The notes under the pieces were generated by a model. It was not told where the DNA came from. It did no database searches and saw nothing but the letters and a program-made list of their open reading frames with translations. Shown here in pieces: positions 35,739-44,324 of a DNA stretch of 64,000 nt; position 1 is the stretch's first letter; each line of letters begins with the position of its first letter. This DNA comes from Rhodovulum marinum (GTDB taxonomy: Bacteria > Pseudomonadota > Alphaproteobacteria > Rhodobacterales > Rhodobacteraceae): contig NZ_SLXP01000007.1 in NCBI RefSeq assembly GCF_004343075.1, forward strand, positions 1-64,000, written 5' to 3'. A program made the translations under genes and the position numbers.

Positions 35739-37157
35739 ATGGCCAAGAAATACGATGCCGGTGTCAAGGAATACCGGTCGACCTATTGGGAACCCGATTA
35801 CAAGGTGAAGGACAGCGACGTCCTGGCCGTGTTCAAGGTGATCCCGCAGCCCGGCATCGACCGCGAGGAGGCCGCGGCCGCCGTCGCCGCCGAAAGCTCG
35901 ACCGGCACCTGGACGACGGTCTGGACCGACCTGTTGACCGATCTGGACTATTACAAGGGCCGCGCCTACGCGATCGAGGACGTGCCGGGCAGCGATGACG
36001 CGTTCTACGCCTTCATCGCCTACCCGATGGACCTGTTCGAGGAAGGCTCGGTCGTCAACGTCTTCACCTCGCTGGTGGGCAACGTGTTCGGCTTCAAGGC
36101 GGTGCGCTCGCTGCGGCTGGAGGACGTGCGCTTCCCGCTTTGGTTCGTGACCACCTGCTTTGGCCCGCCGCACGGCATCAATGTCGAGCGCGACAAGATG
36201 GACAAGTATGGCCGCCCGCTTCTGGGCTGCACGATCAAGCCGAAACTGGGCCTGTCGGCCAAGAACTACGGCCGCGCCGTCTATGAATGCCTGCGCGGCG
36301 GCCTGGATTTCACCAAGGACGACGAGAACGTCAACTCGCAGCCCTTCATGCGCTGGCGCGACCGCTTCGACTTCTGCCAGGAGGCGATCGAGAAGGCCGA
36401 GAAGGAAACCGGCGAGCGCAAGGGTCACTACATGAACGTGACCGCGCCCACCGTGGAAGAGATGTACAAGCGCGCCGAATACGCCAAGGAGATCGGCACG
36501 CCGATCATCATGTCGGACTACCTGACGCTGGGCTGGGCGGCGCATAACTCGCTGTCCAAGTGGTGCCGCGACAACGGCATGCTGCTGCACGTGCACCGCG
36601 CCATGCACGCCGTGATCGACCGCAACCCGAATCACGGCATCAACTTCCGCGTTCTGACGAAACTGCTGCGCCTTCTGGGCGGCGACCACCTGCATTCGGG
36701 CACCGTCGTGGGCAAGCTGGAAGGCGACCGCGAGGCGACGCTGGGCTGGATCGACATCATGCGCGACCGCTACATCAAGGAAGACCGCTCGCGCGGGATC
36801 TTCTTCGACCAGGACTGGGGCGGGATGCCGGGCGTGTTCCCGGTGGCCTCGGGCGGCATCCACGTGTGGCACATGCCGGCGCTGGTCTCGATCTTCGGCA
36901 ACGACTCGGTCCTGCAGTTCGGCGGTGGCACGCTGGGCCATCCCTGGGGCAACGCGGCGGGCGCCGCGGCGAACCGGGTCGCGCTGGAGGCCTGCGTTCA
37001 GGCCCGCAACGAGGGCCGCGAGATCGAGAAGGAAGGCAAGGACATCCTGATCAACGCGGCCAAGCACAGCCCCGAACTGAAGATCGCCATGGAGACGTGG
37101 AAAGAGATCAAGTTCGAGTTCGACACCGTGGACAAGCTGGACACCCAGCACCGCTAA
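35739..37157 (+). CDS. cbbL: Ribulose-bisphosphate carboxylase large chain, form IA (green-type)
   Basis: 472 residues. Catalytic Lys167 in TIKPKLG and the carbamylated Lys193 in DFTKDDEN are present, with the loop-6 [10 protein letters not shown] and the C-terminal DTVDKLD. The sequence is the green-type form IA found in sulfur-oxidising and hydrogen-oxidising bacteria and in Rhodobacter capsulatus form I, not the red-type IC of R. sphaeroides. It has the CbbQO activase genes after it and no carboxysome shell genes, which is the IAq class. It fixes CO2 on RuBP. Confidence 0.97.
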   Translation: MAKKYDAGVKEYRSTYWEPDYKVKDSDVLAVFKVIPQPGIDREEAAAAVAAESSTGTWTTVWTDLLTDLDYYKGRAYAIEDVPGSDDAFYAFIAYPMDLFEEGSVVNVFTSLVGNVFGFKAVRSLRLEDVRFPLWFVTTCFGPPHGINVERDKMDKYGRPLLGCTIKPKLGLSAKNYGRAVYECLRGGLDFTKDDENVNSQPFMRWRDRFDFCQEAIEKAEKETGERKGHYMNVTAPTVEEMYKRAEYAKEIGTPIIMSDYLTLGWAAHNSLSKWCRDNGMLLHVHRAMHAVIDRNPNHGINFRVLTKLLRLLGGDHLHSGTVVGKLEGDREATLGWIDIMRDRYIKEDRSRGIFFDQDWGGMPGVFPVASGGIHVWHMPALVSIFGNDSVLQFGGGTLGHPWGNAAGAAANRVALEACVQARNEGREIEKEGKDILINAAKHSPELKIAMETWKEIKFEFDTVDKLDTQHR

Positions 37158-37177
37158 TCGCTTAGGGAGAGAGAAAC

Positions 37178-37531
37178 ATGAGCGTTCAGGACTACACATC
37201 GCGCCTGTCCGACCCGGCCAGCCGCAAGATGGGCACCTTTTCCTACCTGCCGGAAATGGACGACGCGCAAATCCGCAAGCAGGTGGAATGGATCGTGAAA
37301 CACGGCTGGAACCCGGCCGTCGAACACACCGAGCCCGAGCATGCCACGTCGAACTACTGGTACATGTGGAAGCTGCCGATGTTCGGCGAAACCGATGTCG
37401 ACGCCATCCTGGCCGAGATCAAGGCCTGCGCCGAGGCCAATCCCGGCAACCATGTCCGCCTGATCGGGTACAACAACTTTACCCAGAGCCAGGGCGCCAA
37501 CATGGTGGTCGTCCGCGGCAAGATGGTCTGA
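37178..37531 (+). CDS. cbbS: Ribulose-bisphosphate carboxylase small chain, form IA
   Basis: 117 residues, starting [42 protein letters not shown] (core fold), with [21 protein letters not shown] and [18 protein letters not shown]. This lacks the long C-terminal hairpin of red-type small subunits, in agreement with the green-type large subunit. It begins 20 bases after cbbL with a GGAGAGAG site. Confidence 0.96.
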   Translation: MSVQDYTSRLSDPASRKMGTFSYLPEMDDAQIRKQVEWIVKHGWNPAVEHTEPEHATSNYWYMWKLPMFGETDVDAILAEIKACAEANPGNHVRLIGYNNFTQSQGANMVVVRGKMV

Positions 37532-37586
37532 TGCACCTTGGCCCGCCGCGCCGCACGCGCGGCGGGCCGATCGCAGGGAGGCGAGG

Positions 37587-38390
37587 ATGACGGATGTGAT
37601 CGAGCAATACCGCGTGACGGGCGAACCCTATTACCGGCCCGTCACCGACGAGGTGGCGATGTTCGAGGCGGCCTATGCCGCCAAGATGCCGGTGATGCTG
37701 AAGGGGCCGACGGGCTGCGGCAAGACGCGCTTCGTCGAGCACATGGCCTGGAAGCTGGGCAAGCCGCTGGTGACGGTCGCCTGCAACGAGGACATGACCG
37801 CATCCGACATCGTGGGCCGGTTCCTGCTGGATGCGGACGGCACCCGCTGGCAGGACGGGCCGCTGACATTCGCCGCGCGGCACGGCGCGATCTGTTACCT
37901 GGACGAAATCGTCGAGGCGCGGCAGGACACCACCGTGGTGATCCACCCGCTGACCGACAACCGGCGCGTCCTTCCCTTGGAAAAGAAAGGGGAAATCCTG
38001 CGCGCGCACCCGGATTTCCACCTCGTGATCTCGTACAACCCGGGCTATCAAAGCCTGATGAAGGACCTGAAACAGTCCACCAAGCAGCGCTTTGGCGCGC
38101 TGGATTTCAACTATCCCGAACATGCCGTCGAGGTCGAGATCGTGGCCCACGAATCCGGCGTCAACGCCGAGGACGCGGACAAGCTGGTGTCGATCGCCGA
38201 ACGCGCGCGCAACCTCAAGGGGCACGGGCTGGACGAGGGGATTTCCACCCGGATGCTGATCCATGCGGGCAGCCTGATGGCGCAGGGCATCGCGCCGGTC
38301 GCGGCCTGCCAGATGGCGCTGGTGCGGCCGATCACCGACGACCCCGACATGCGCGACGCGCTTGACGCCGCCGTCACGACCTATTTCTGA
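37587..38390 (+). CDS. cbbQ: RuBisCO activase AAA+ ATPase, CbbQ
   Basis: 267 residues of the MoxR AAA+ clade: Walker A GPTGCGKT at 40-47, Walker B ICYLDEI, sensor 1 [17 protein letters not shown] and arginine finger region STKQRFGAL. CbbQ hexamers with CbbO remove inhibitory sugar phosphates from form I and form II RuBisCO. GGGAGGCGAGG precedes the ATG, 55 bases after cbbS. Confidence 0.95.
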   Translation: MTDVIEQYRVTGEPYYRPVTDEVAMFEAAYAAKMPVMLKGPTGCGKTRFVEHMAWKLGKPLVTVACNEDMTASDIVGRFLLDADGTRWQDGPLTFAARHGAICYLDEIVEARQDTTVVIHPLTDNRRVLPLEKKGEILRAHPDFHLVISYNPGYQSLMKDLKQSTKQRFGALDFNYPEHAVEVEIVAHESGVNAEDADKLVSIAERARNLKGHGLDEGISTRMLIHAGSLMAQGIAPVAACQMALVRPITDDPDMRDALDAAVTTYF

Positions 38391-38393
38391 GCC

Positions 38394-40685
38394 ATGTCGA
38401 CGCTCGACGAGTTTGCCGAGCTGACCGCCGAGCTGGACGCGGCCCAGCGCGAGGTGCTGGACCAATGCTGGCCCGATGCGGTGCGGGTGCTGTCGCCCCG
38501 GGGCCTGGATAACTGGCTGAAGGGGGCGGTGGCGCTGGGTCACATGGGGCGGGGCGATCACATCGTGCGCACCTGGATCGAGGTCGTGCCGGTGCTGGCG
38601 CGCGACCTGGGCGAGGATATCGTGCCCGATTTCGCGCAGACGCTTCTGGGCTTTGCCTCGCGCACCTCGGGCGCGGTGATCGAGCGGGTGATCGCGACCG
38701 CCCCCACCGCGTCACGCCGGTTGTCGGACCCCGACCTGTTCCTGGCCTACCTGCAGTTGCTGAACCAATTGCTGGCGCAGGCGCCCCGCGGTCTGCGCCC
38801 CATGCTGGAACACCTGGAAGAGTTGCTCGACGTCCTCACGCTGGGCGGGTTGCGCCGTTGGGCCAACTGGGGCGCGCAGGCGCATCGCACCGATTTCGAG
38901 GAACTGACCCGCTATTTCAGCCTGGAAAGCGCCGAATCACAGGCGATCCTGCAAAAGGAACGCAAGGGAACGCTGTTCGTCGATATCCACCGCCGGATCG
39001 GGATGTATCTGAGGGCACTCTGGGGCCGCGATTTCCTGATGCGCCCGACCGCCGGCGATTTCGAATCCCGCGAGGGCGCGCGGCCCTTTATCGCCGATTT
39101 CTTCCTGCACCTGCCGGATGCCTATGACGACTGGAACGGCGTGCCGGGGCTGGATCTGTACCGCGCCGCCGCGGCGCATGCCTCGGCCCATGTGGTCGCC
39201 ACGACCAGGGCGATTCCCGGCGACGAGTTGAACGCGCTGCAACGGGCCTGTGTCGGGCTGATCGAGGATGCGCGGATCGAGGCGCTGGCCATTGCCCGGT
39301 TCCCCCGCCTGCGCGACCTGTGGCGGCAGTTCCACGCGCCCACGGGCGACGGGGCGATGGGGGCGCAGTTCGACCGGATCGCCTTGGCGCTGCTGGACCC
39401 GGAGTGGGAAACCGACGACCCGGTGGCGGCATGGGCGCGTGGGGCGTTTGCCGGGGCCGACCTGTCGGATGCCGCAATATCGCGCGACCTGGGCCTGCAG
39501 CTGGCGCACCAGTTGCGCGACCGCCCCTATTCGGCCTATCGCGACGTGCAGGGCGCGCCCTATCGCGACGACAACCGCTATATCTGGGAATTCGAGGAGA
39601 TCGACTGGGAGAAGGGCTTTGCCCCCGCGCCGGAACAGGTGCGGAAATACGTCAGCGTCTCGGAAATGGTCAACGAGGTCGAGGTCGAGACCGCGGGCGA
39701 CGACGCCCAGGAAATCTGGGTCGCCGAACACGAACTGTTCGACGATGACGGTCTGTCCTTCAACGAGAAGGAAGGCAAGGAACCCACCGCGCCCCCCGTC
39801 CCCTATGACGAATTCGACTACCAGATCCAGATGGCGCGCCCGGCCTGGGCGACCGTGCTGGAAAAGCGCCCGCGCCTGGGCGACCCGGCCGAGATCGAGA
39901 CGATCCTGGCCGAGAACCGCAAGCTGACCCAGCGGATGCGGCACCTGCTGGACGCGATGCAGCCCCAGGGCGTGCAGCGCATCCGCAAGCTGGAGGATGG
40001 CGACGAGATCGACATCAACGCAGCCCTCGGCGCCATGATCGACATCCGCATGGGCCGCCAGCCCGACCCGCGGGTGATGATGCGGTCGGTCCGCAAGGTG
40101 CGCGACATCGCGGTGATGACGCTCCTGGACCTGTCGGAATCGACGAACGACAAGGTCGCCGGGCAGGACCAGACCGTGCTGGACCTGACCAAGGCGGCCA
40201 CCGTCCTGCTGGCGGAAGCCATCCACAAAGTGGGCGATGCCTTCGCGCTGCACGGGTTCTGTTCCGACGGGCGGCACAACGTGTTCTACCAGCGCTACAA
40301 GGATTTCGATCAGCCCTGGAACGAGATGCCCAAGGCACGGCTGGCGGGGATGCAGGGGCAGTTGTCGACGCGCATGGGGGCCGCGATCCGGCATGCGGGG
40401 GCGCACCTGTCGCGCGTCGCGGCGGCGAAAAAGCTGATGCTGGTCATCACCGACGGGGCGCCCGCCGATATCGACGTGCGCGACCCGCAATACCTGCGCC
40501 AGGACGCCCGCGCCGCGGTGCAGGAGGTCGCCAAGCAGGGCGTGATCCCGTTCTGCCTGACGCTGGACCCGCGCGCCGACAGTTACGTCGCGCAGATCTT
40601 CGGGCAGCGGAACTTCTTCATCCTCGACAACGTGGAACGTCTGCCCGAGCGGCTGCCCCAGCTTTATGCCGGGCTGACGCGCTAG
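38394..40685 (+). CDS. cbbO: RuBisCO activase adaptor with VWA domain, CbbO
   Basis: 763 residues. N-terminal helical region (about 1-450), an acidic linker (about 425-470, EVEVETAGDDAQEIWVAEHELFDDD), and a C-terminal VWA domain (about 575-763) with MIDAS D-L-S-E-S near residue 579 (LLDLSESTND) and TDGAPADIDV. CbbO links the CbbQ ring to RuBisCO through the VWA metal site. It begins 3 bases after cbbQ and ends the operon. Confidence 0.95.
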   Translation: MSTLDEFAELTAELDAAQREVLDQCWPDAVRVLSPRGLDNWLKGAVALGHMGRGDHIVRTWIEVVPVLARDLGEDIVPDFAQTLLGFASRTSGAVIERVIATAPTASRRLSDPDLFLAYLQLLNQLLAQAPRGLRPMLEHLEELLDVLTLGGLRRWANWGAQAHRTDFEELTRYFSLESAESQAILQKERKGTLFVDIHRRIGMYLRALWGRDFLMRPTAGDFESREGARPFIADFFLHLPDAYDDWNGVPGLDLYRAAAAHASAHVVATTRAIPGDELNALQRACVGLIEDARIEALAIARFPRLRDLWRQFHAPTGDGAMGAQFDRIALALLDPEWETDDPVAAWARGAFAGADLSDAAISRDLGLQLAHQLRDRPYSAYRDVQGAPYRDDNRYIWEFEEIDWEKGFAPAPEQVRKYVSVSEMVNEVEVETAGDDAQEIWVAEHELFDDDGLSFNEKEGKEPTAPPVPYDEFDYQIQMARPAWATVLEKRPRLGDPAEIETILAENRKLTQRMRHLLDAMQPQGVQRIRKLEDGDEIDINAALGAMIDIRMGRQPDPRVMMRSVRKVRDIAVMTLLDLSESTNDKVAGQDQTVLDLTKAATVLLAEAIHKVGDAFALHGFCSDGRHNVFYQRYKDFDQPWNEMPKARLAGMQGQLSTRMGAAIRHAGAHLSRVAAAKKLMLVITDGAPADIDVRDPQYLRQDARAAVQEVAKQGVIPFCLTLDPRADSYVAQIFGQRNFFILDNVERLPERLPQLYAGLTR

Positions 40686-40702
40686 CCCCCCTGGAATGAA
40701 AT

Positions 40703-40728
40703 CCGCCCCGGCCGTTCGGCCGGGGCGG
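40703..40728. terminator. Bidirectional hairpin between cbbO and the cytochrome gene
   Basis: A perfect 11-base stem CCGCCCCGGCC / GGCCGGGGCGG with loop GTTC, 17 bases after the cbbO stop. TGTCGTTTCC follows. It is well placed to end transcription of both convergent units. Confidence 0.75.
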
Positions 40729-40769
40729 TGTCGTTTCCAGTGAACGCAGCGGGTCCCGCCCGCCCCGGA

Positions 40770-42344
40770 TCACTCCTGGGACAGCGTCGCGATATAGGCG
40801 TAGATGTCGCGCACTTCCTGCGGGTTGCGGGCGTTGTAGGTCATGTTGCCGCGGGCCTTGGGATCGCCGAGGTATTCACGCAGGAACTCGGTCGGGTTCT
40901 GCGAGTATTCGACGACCAGGTCCTCGGTCCAGACCAGGCCCGCTTCGCCGGCCGCGATCATCGACTTCGAATAGCGGAACCCTTCGACGCTGCCGGCAAC
41001 GCGGCCGGGCGTGCCGTACTGGTTCGGACCGACGCGGGCGCCGTTGCCGGCCAGCATCTCGCCCGAGGGGCTGGTGACCACGTGGCAGGTGGCGCACTGG
41101 CGGAACGCCTTCTCGCCAGCGACCGGATCGCCGGTGAAGGCGGCCGCGACGACGGCGGCTTCCTCAGCCGGGGCTTCCTCGGCAGCGGCTTCCTCAGCCG
41201 GGGCCTCTTCGGCAACGGCTTCCTCGGCCGGGGCCTCTTCGGCAACGGCTTCCTCAGCCGGGGCCTCTTCGGCAACGGCTTCCTCAGCCGGGGCCTCTTC
41301 GGCAACGGCTTCCTCGGCCGGGGCTTCTTCGGCAACGGCTTCCTCAGCCGGGGCTTCTTCGGCGACGGCTTCCTCGGCCGGGGCCTCTTCGGCGGCGGCT
41401 TCCTCGGCCGGGGCTTCTTCAGCGGCGGCTTCCTCAGCCGGGGCTTCTTCAGCGGCGGCTTCCTCGGCCGGGGCCTCTTCGGCGGCGGCTTCCTCAGCCG
41501 GGGCCTCTTCGGCGGCGGCTTCCTCAGCCGGGGCCTCTTCGGCGGCGGCTTCCTCAGCCGGGGCTTCTTCGGCAACGGCTTCCTCAGCCGGGGCCTCTTC
41601 GGCGGCGGCTTCCTCGGCCGGGGCCTCTTCGGCGGCGGCTTCCTCGGCCGGGGCCTCTTCGGCCGGGGCCTCTTCGGCAACGGCTTCCTCGGCCGGGGCC
41701 TCTTCCACCAGCAGGGCCGACTTGCCGGCCAGGGCCGCGGCGCGCTGGGCAAGATCGGCGTATTCGGCAGCCAGCGCCGCCGCCTGCTCGGCCAGCGTCA
41801 TCGCGCTTGCCGCGGCTTCGGGCGTATCGACGACCGGGGCTTCGACAGCTTCCATCCCCGGCGGTTCCGGCTGCGGGTTGATTTCCGACGACACAGCCTC
41901 GGCCGGCACTTCTTCAGCGACGGCTTCTTCGGCCGGGGCTTCTTCAGCAGCGGCTTCCTCGGCCGGAGCTTCCTCGGCAGCGGCCTCTTCAGCCGGGGCT
42001 TCTTCAGCAGCGGCCTCTTCAGCCGAGGCTTCCTCGGCCGGGGCTTCCTCGGCCGGAGCTTCCTCGGCAGCGGCTTCCTCTGCCGGGGCTTCCTCGGCGG
42101 CGGCTTCCTCTGCCGGGGCTTCCTCGGCGGCGGCTTCTTCGGCCGGGGCTTCTTCGGCGGCGGCTTCTTCGGCCGGGGCCTCTTCCGCAACGGCTTCCTC
42201 GGCGGGCGCCTCGACCGCGGCCGCTTCTTCGACGGCTGCCGGTTCGGGCTTCGGCGACCCACTATAGGTCACGGCATAGAACGCGAGACCGATCGCCGGT
42301 GCGGCGACGATCAGGCGGATCAGGTTCTGCTTGTTATCGGCCAT
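40770..42344 (-). CDS. Membrane-anchored c2-type cytochrome c with a giant Ala/Pro/Glu repeat linker (cytochrome c-y-like)
   Basis: 524 residues. Residues 8-27 form an uncleaved-looking membrane anchor (LIRLIVAAPAIGLAFYAVTY). Residues 38-150 and 214-397 are tandem decapeptides A-P-A-E-E-A-(A/V)-A-E-E, broken at 151-213 by a different helix-prone stretch (TLAEQAAALAAEYADLAQRA). The haem domain is 405-524: C-A-T-C-H at 417-421, axial ligand Met501 in GNMTY, and a cytochrome c2-like pattern (GEKAFRQCATCHVV, GPNQYG). Cytochrome c-y of Rhodobacter has the same plan with a linker of about 70 residues; here it is about 370. It should carry electrons between the bc1 complex and oxidases or reaction centres. 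GGATGGAAG precedes the ATG. Confidence 0.88.
   Translation of the reverse strand: MADNKQNLIRLIVAAPAIGLAFYAVTYSGSPKPEPAAVEEAAAVEAPAEEAVAEEAPAEEAAAEEAPAEEAAAEEAPAEEAAAEEAPAEEAAAEEAPAEEAPAEEASAEEAAAEEAPAEEAAAEEAPAEEAAAEEAPAEEAVAEEVPAEAVSSEINPQPEPPGMEAVEAPVVDTPEAAASAMTLAEQAAALAAEYADLAQRAAALAGKSALLVEEAPAEEAVAEEAPAEEAPAEEAAAEEAPAEEAAAEEAPAEEAVAEEAPAEEAAAEEAPAEEAAAEEAPAEEAAAEEAPAEEAAAEEAPAEEAAAEEAPAEEAAAEEAPAEEAVAEEAPAEEAVAEEAPAEEAVAEEAPAEEAVAEEAPAEEAVAEEAPAEEAVAEEAPAEEAAAEEAPAEEAAVVAAAFTGDPVAGEKAFRQCATCHVVTSPSGEMLAGNGARVGPNQYGTPGRVAGSVEGFRYSKSMIAAGEAGLVWTEDLVVEYSQNPTEFLREYLGDPKARGNMTYNARNPQEVRDIYAYIATLSQE
41154..42233 (-). repeat. 30-base tandem repeat arrays coding the acidic cytochrome linker
   Basis: Two arrays, 41154-41705 and 41895-42233, are built of a 30-base unit (plus strand core GGCTTCCTC[A/G]GCCGGGGC, then [C/T]TCTTCGGC[A/G]). 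Adjacent units differ at only a few bases, mainly at silent positions and at the Ala/Val codon, so the array has probably grown by slippage or unequal recombination. A few units are 15 bases, half the decapeptide. The 189 bases between the arrays (41706-41894) are unique sequence. Confidence 0.92.
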
Positions 42345-42727
42345 CTTCCATCCTTTTTCTGTCCGCTGCCCCCGGAGGGCGCGCGCCTCCCGTGGCAGGA
42401 CGTCCTCCTGCGGGTTCTCTGGCGGGAGCCCCAGTTCTCTCCCGCGTCCGGCCGTTCAAGCACCTGACCACCCGCAAGGTCACGGACCTTCGGGACGGCA
42501 CATTCGCTGTCGGCCGAGGCGGACAATAGCGCGCCCCTTCCCGGATGACAGCCCGCGATCCCTGCCTGCGACGCTGATACGCGCCCCGGGCGCCTTGCAA
42601 TGGCCGGTTCACTGGATGTTACGGGCTTTTTCGGCACGATCCCGCGCCCCGCGCCGGCCACGCGGGCCGGATCACGCACCCGGCGCGATTCGCAATCAGC
42701 AATCGGATCGGCGTTGATGAGGGGGAG
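42345..42727. other. Intergenic region upstream of the cytochrome gene
   Basis: 383 bases between the cytochrome start and the tRNA-Arg 3' end. It should contain the cytochrome promoter, but I see no clear boxes. Open frames here have no ribosome sites or familiar residues, so no gene is called. A short hairpin CCGCGCCCCGCGCCGGCCACGCG lies at 42640-42665. Confidence 0.4.
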
Positions 42728-42804
42728 TGGCGCGCTGGGGAGGATTCGAACCCCCGACCCCTTGATTCGTAGTCAAGTACTCTATCCAACTGAGCTACCA
42801 GCGC
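42728..42804 (-). tRNA. tRNA-Arg (anticodon ACG)
   Basis: Read on the minus strand: acceptor GCGCTGG pairs with CCAGCGC, D arm GCTC, anticodon stem CTTGA/TCAAG with loop CTACGAA (anticodon ACG, read as ICG after deamination), T arm GGGGG-TTCGAAT-CCTCC, discriminator G, and CCA encoded in the genome. All arms pair (one G-T in the T stem). It decodes CGN arginine codons, mainly CGC/CGU. Confidence 0.97.
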
Positions 42805-42882
42805 GTGGGTGGTGCATGTAACGCCGGTGATCCGGCTTTGCAAGGGGCAAACCGACCTGAGGCCCGATCGCGTTTCTTCGGG

Positions 42883-44298
42883 TCAGGAGACACCACCGTC
42901 CGGCCCGTACAGCACCGCCTCGGATTTCGGCAGGCGGATCTCGAACTCGGTGCCGGTCGCGTCACTTCGCTTGAGCACCAGCGTGCCGCCATGGCCGCGC
43001 ACCAGTTCGACCGAGATCGCAAGGCCGAGGCCCGTGCCGCCCTTGCGCGTGCCGCCCTGGAAGGGCTGGAACAGGTGCTCGCGCGCCTTGGGCGGCAGGC
43101 CGGGGCCGGTATCGGTGACGTGGATCGTCCAGGCCTCTTCGTCCTCGTCGGCACGGATGCCGATTTCGCCGGGCCGGGCGGCGGCGGCGATCGCCTGGCG
43201 GGCGTTGCGGATCAGGTTGGTCAGCACCCGGTGCAGCTGTTCGGGATCGGCCCTGAGCGTCAGGCCCGCTGGCACGTCCTCGGCAAAGCTGACCTCTTCC
43301 TCGCCGGCGGCAAGACGTTCGGCATCGACGACATCGTTGACGATGGCGGCCAGTTGCACCCGTTCCAGCCGGGGCGGCGGTTCCTGGGCGCGGCCGAAGG
43401 CCAGCGTCGTCTCGCACAGGTTCACCGCGCGGCTGATCGCGCCGACGATCTTGGGCGCGGCGCGGTTCACGCCGGGGTCGTCGCTGCGTTCCATCCGGTC
43501 GGCGAACAGCTGGGCGGTGGTCAGGATGTTGCGCAGGTCGTGGCTGATCTTGGCGACCGCGCTGCCCAATTGCGCCAGGCGTTCTTTCTGGCGCAGCGCG
43601 CCCGTCAGTTCATTTTGCAGGGATTGCAGCGTGGTTTCGGCCTCGTGCAATTCGCGCACGCGCGCGGTGGGCGAGATGATGCGGCGGGTATCCTCGGGCG
43701 CCTCTGCGTAAAGCTGCATGGCGCGGACCACCCGCTTGATCGGCGTGACCAGCAGGCGGCGCACCGCGAGGAACAGCAACAGCGCCGTCAGCACCGAGAT
43801 CACCGCCGACAGCAGAAGGATGCGCAAGCCGTAGTCGATCATCGCCATGCGCAGCGATTCGGTGCCCATCGTCACCTCGATCAGCAGGCCCGCGCCGCGC
43901 ACGGGTTCGCCGATGACCCGGATCACCCGGGGCTGGGGATCGGCCAGCTGGCGCAGCGCGTCCGCGATCAGTTCGGCCGGTCCGGCGCTGCGCAGGTCGA
44001 AACTTTCGTGGACGGGCTCGGGGATGGGCGAGGAAAGGACCAGTTCGCGCGCCTGGTCGCGGCGCAGGACGACGTTGTAGACGCCCGCATTGGCAAGCAG
44101 TTCCTTTTCCAGGTCCTCGCCGATCATCTCGTCGGTGGCCAAGAGCGCCAGCGAGGCGATCTGGGCGCGTTCCAGCCGCGACAGCAGGTAATCCTCGCGG
44201 AAGCGCGCCACCGAGGGCACGAAGATCAGCACCTCGGCCAGCATGACGAACAGGATCGTCAGCATCAGGAAGCGGCCGGAGAGCGAATTCAGGAACAT
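42883..44298 (-). CDS. Membrane-bound sensor histidine kinase
   Basis: 471 residues: transmembrane helices at about 10-30 and 158-180 flank a periplasmic sensor of about 125 residues; then a HAMP linker, a coiled-coil, HisKA with His in KISHDLRNILTTAQL (about residue 255), and HATPase with N box NLIRNARQAIAAA, DTGPGLPPKA and GGTGLGLAIS. No response regulator is adjacent, so the partner is elsewhere. It ends 79 bases from the tRNA gene and starts 27 bases after the flavoprotein stop. Confidence 0.9.
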   Translation of the reverse strand: MFLNSLSGRFLMLTILFVMLAEVLIFVPSVARFREDYLLSRLERAQIASLALLATDEMIGEDLEKELLANAGVYNVVLRRDQARELVLSSPIPEPVHESFDLRSAGPAELIADALRQLADPQPRVIRVIGEPVRGAGLLIEVTMGTESLRMAMIDYGLRILLLSAVISVLTALLLFLAVRRLLVTPIKRVVRAMQLYAEAPEDTRRIISPTARVRELHEAETTLQSLQNELTGALRQKERLAQLGSAVAKISHDLRNILTTAQLFADRMERSDDPGVNRAAPKIVGAISRAVNLCETTLAFGRAQEPPPRLERVQLAAIVNDVVDAERLAAGEEEVSFAEDVPAGLTLRADPEQLHRVLTNLIRNARQAIAAAARPGEIGIRADEDEEAWTIHVTDTGPGLPPKAREHLFQPFQGGTRKGGTGLGLAISVELVRGHGGTLVLKRSDATGTEFEIRLPKSEAVLYGPDGGVS

Positions 44299-44324
44299 GC
44301 CTTGCGCCTAATGGGCCCCGGGGA

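Noticed and set aside
40728-42467. Long open frames on the plus strand opposite the cytochrome (579 and 418 residues, Gly/Phe- or Ser/Ala-rich)
   Set aside because: They are mirror images of the 30-base repeat, which has no stop in any frame. No ribosome site, and the minus frame has the haem motif.
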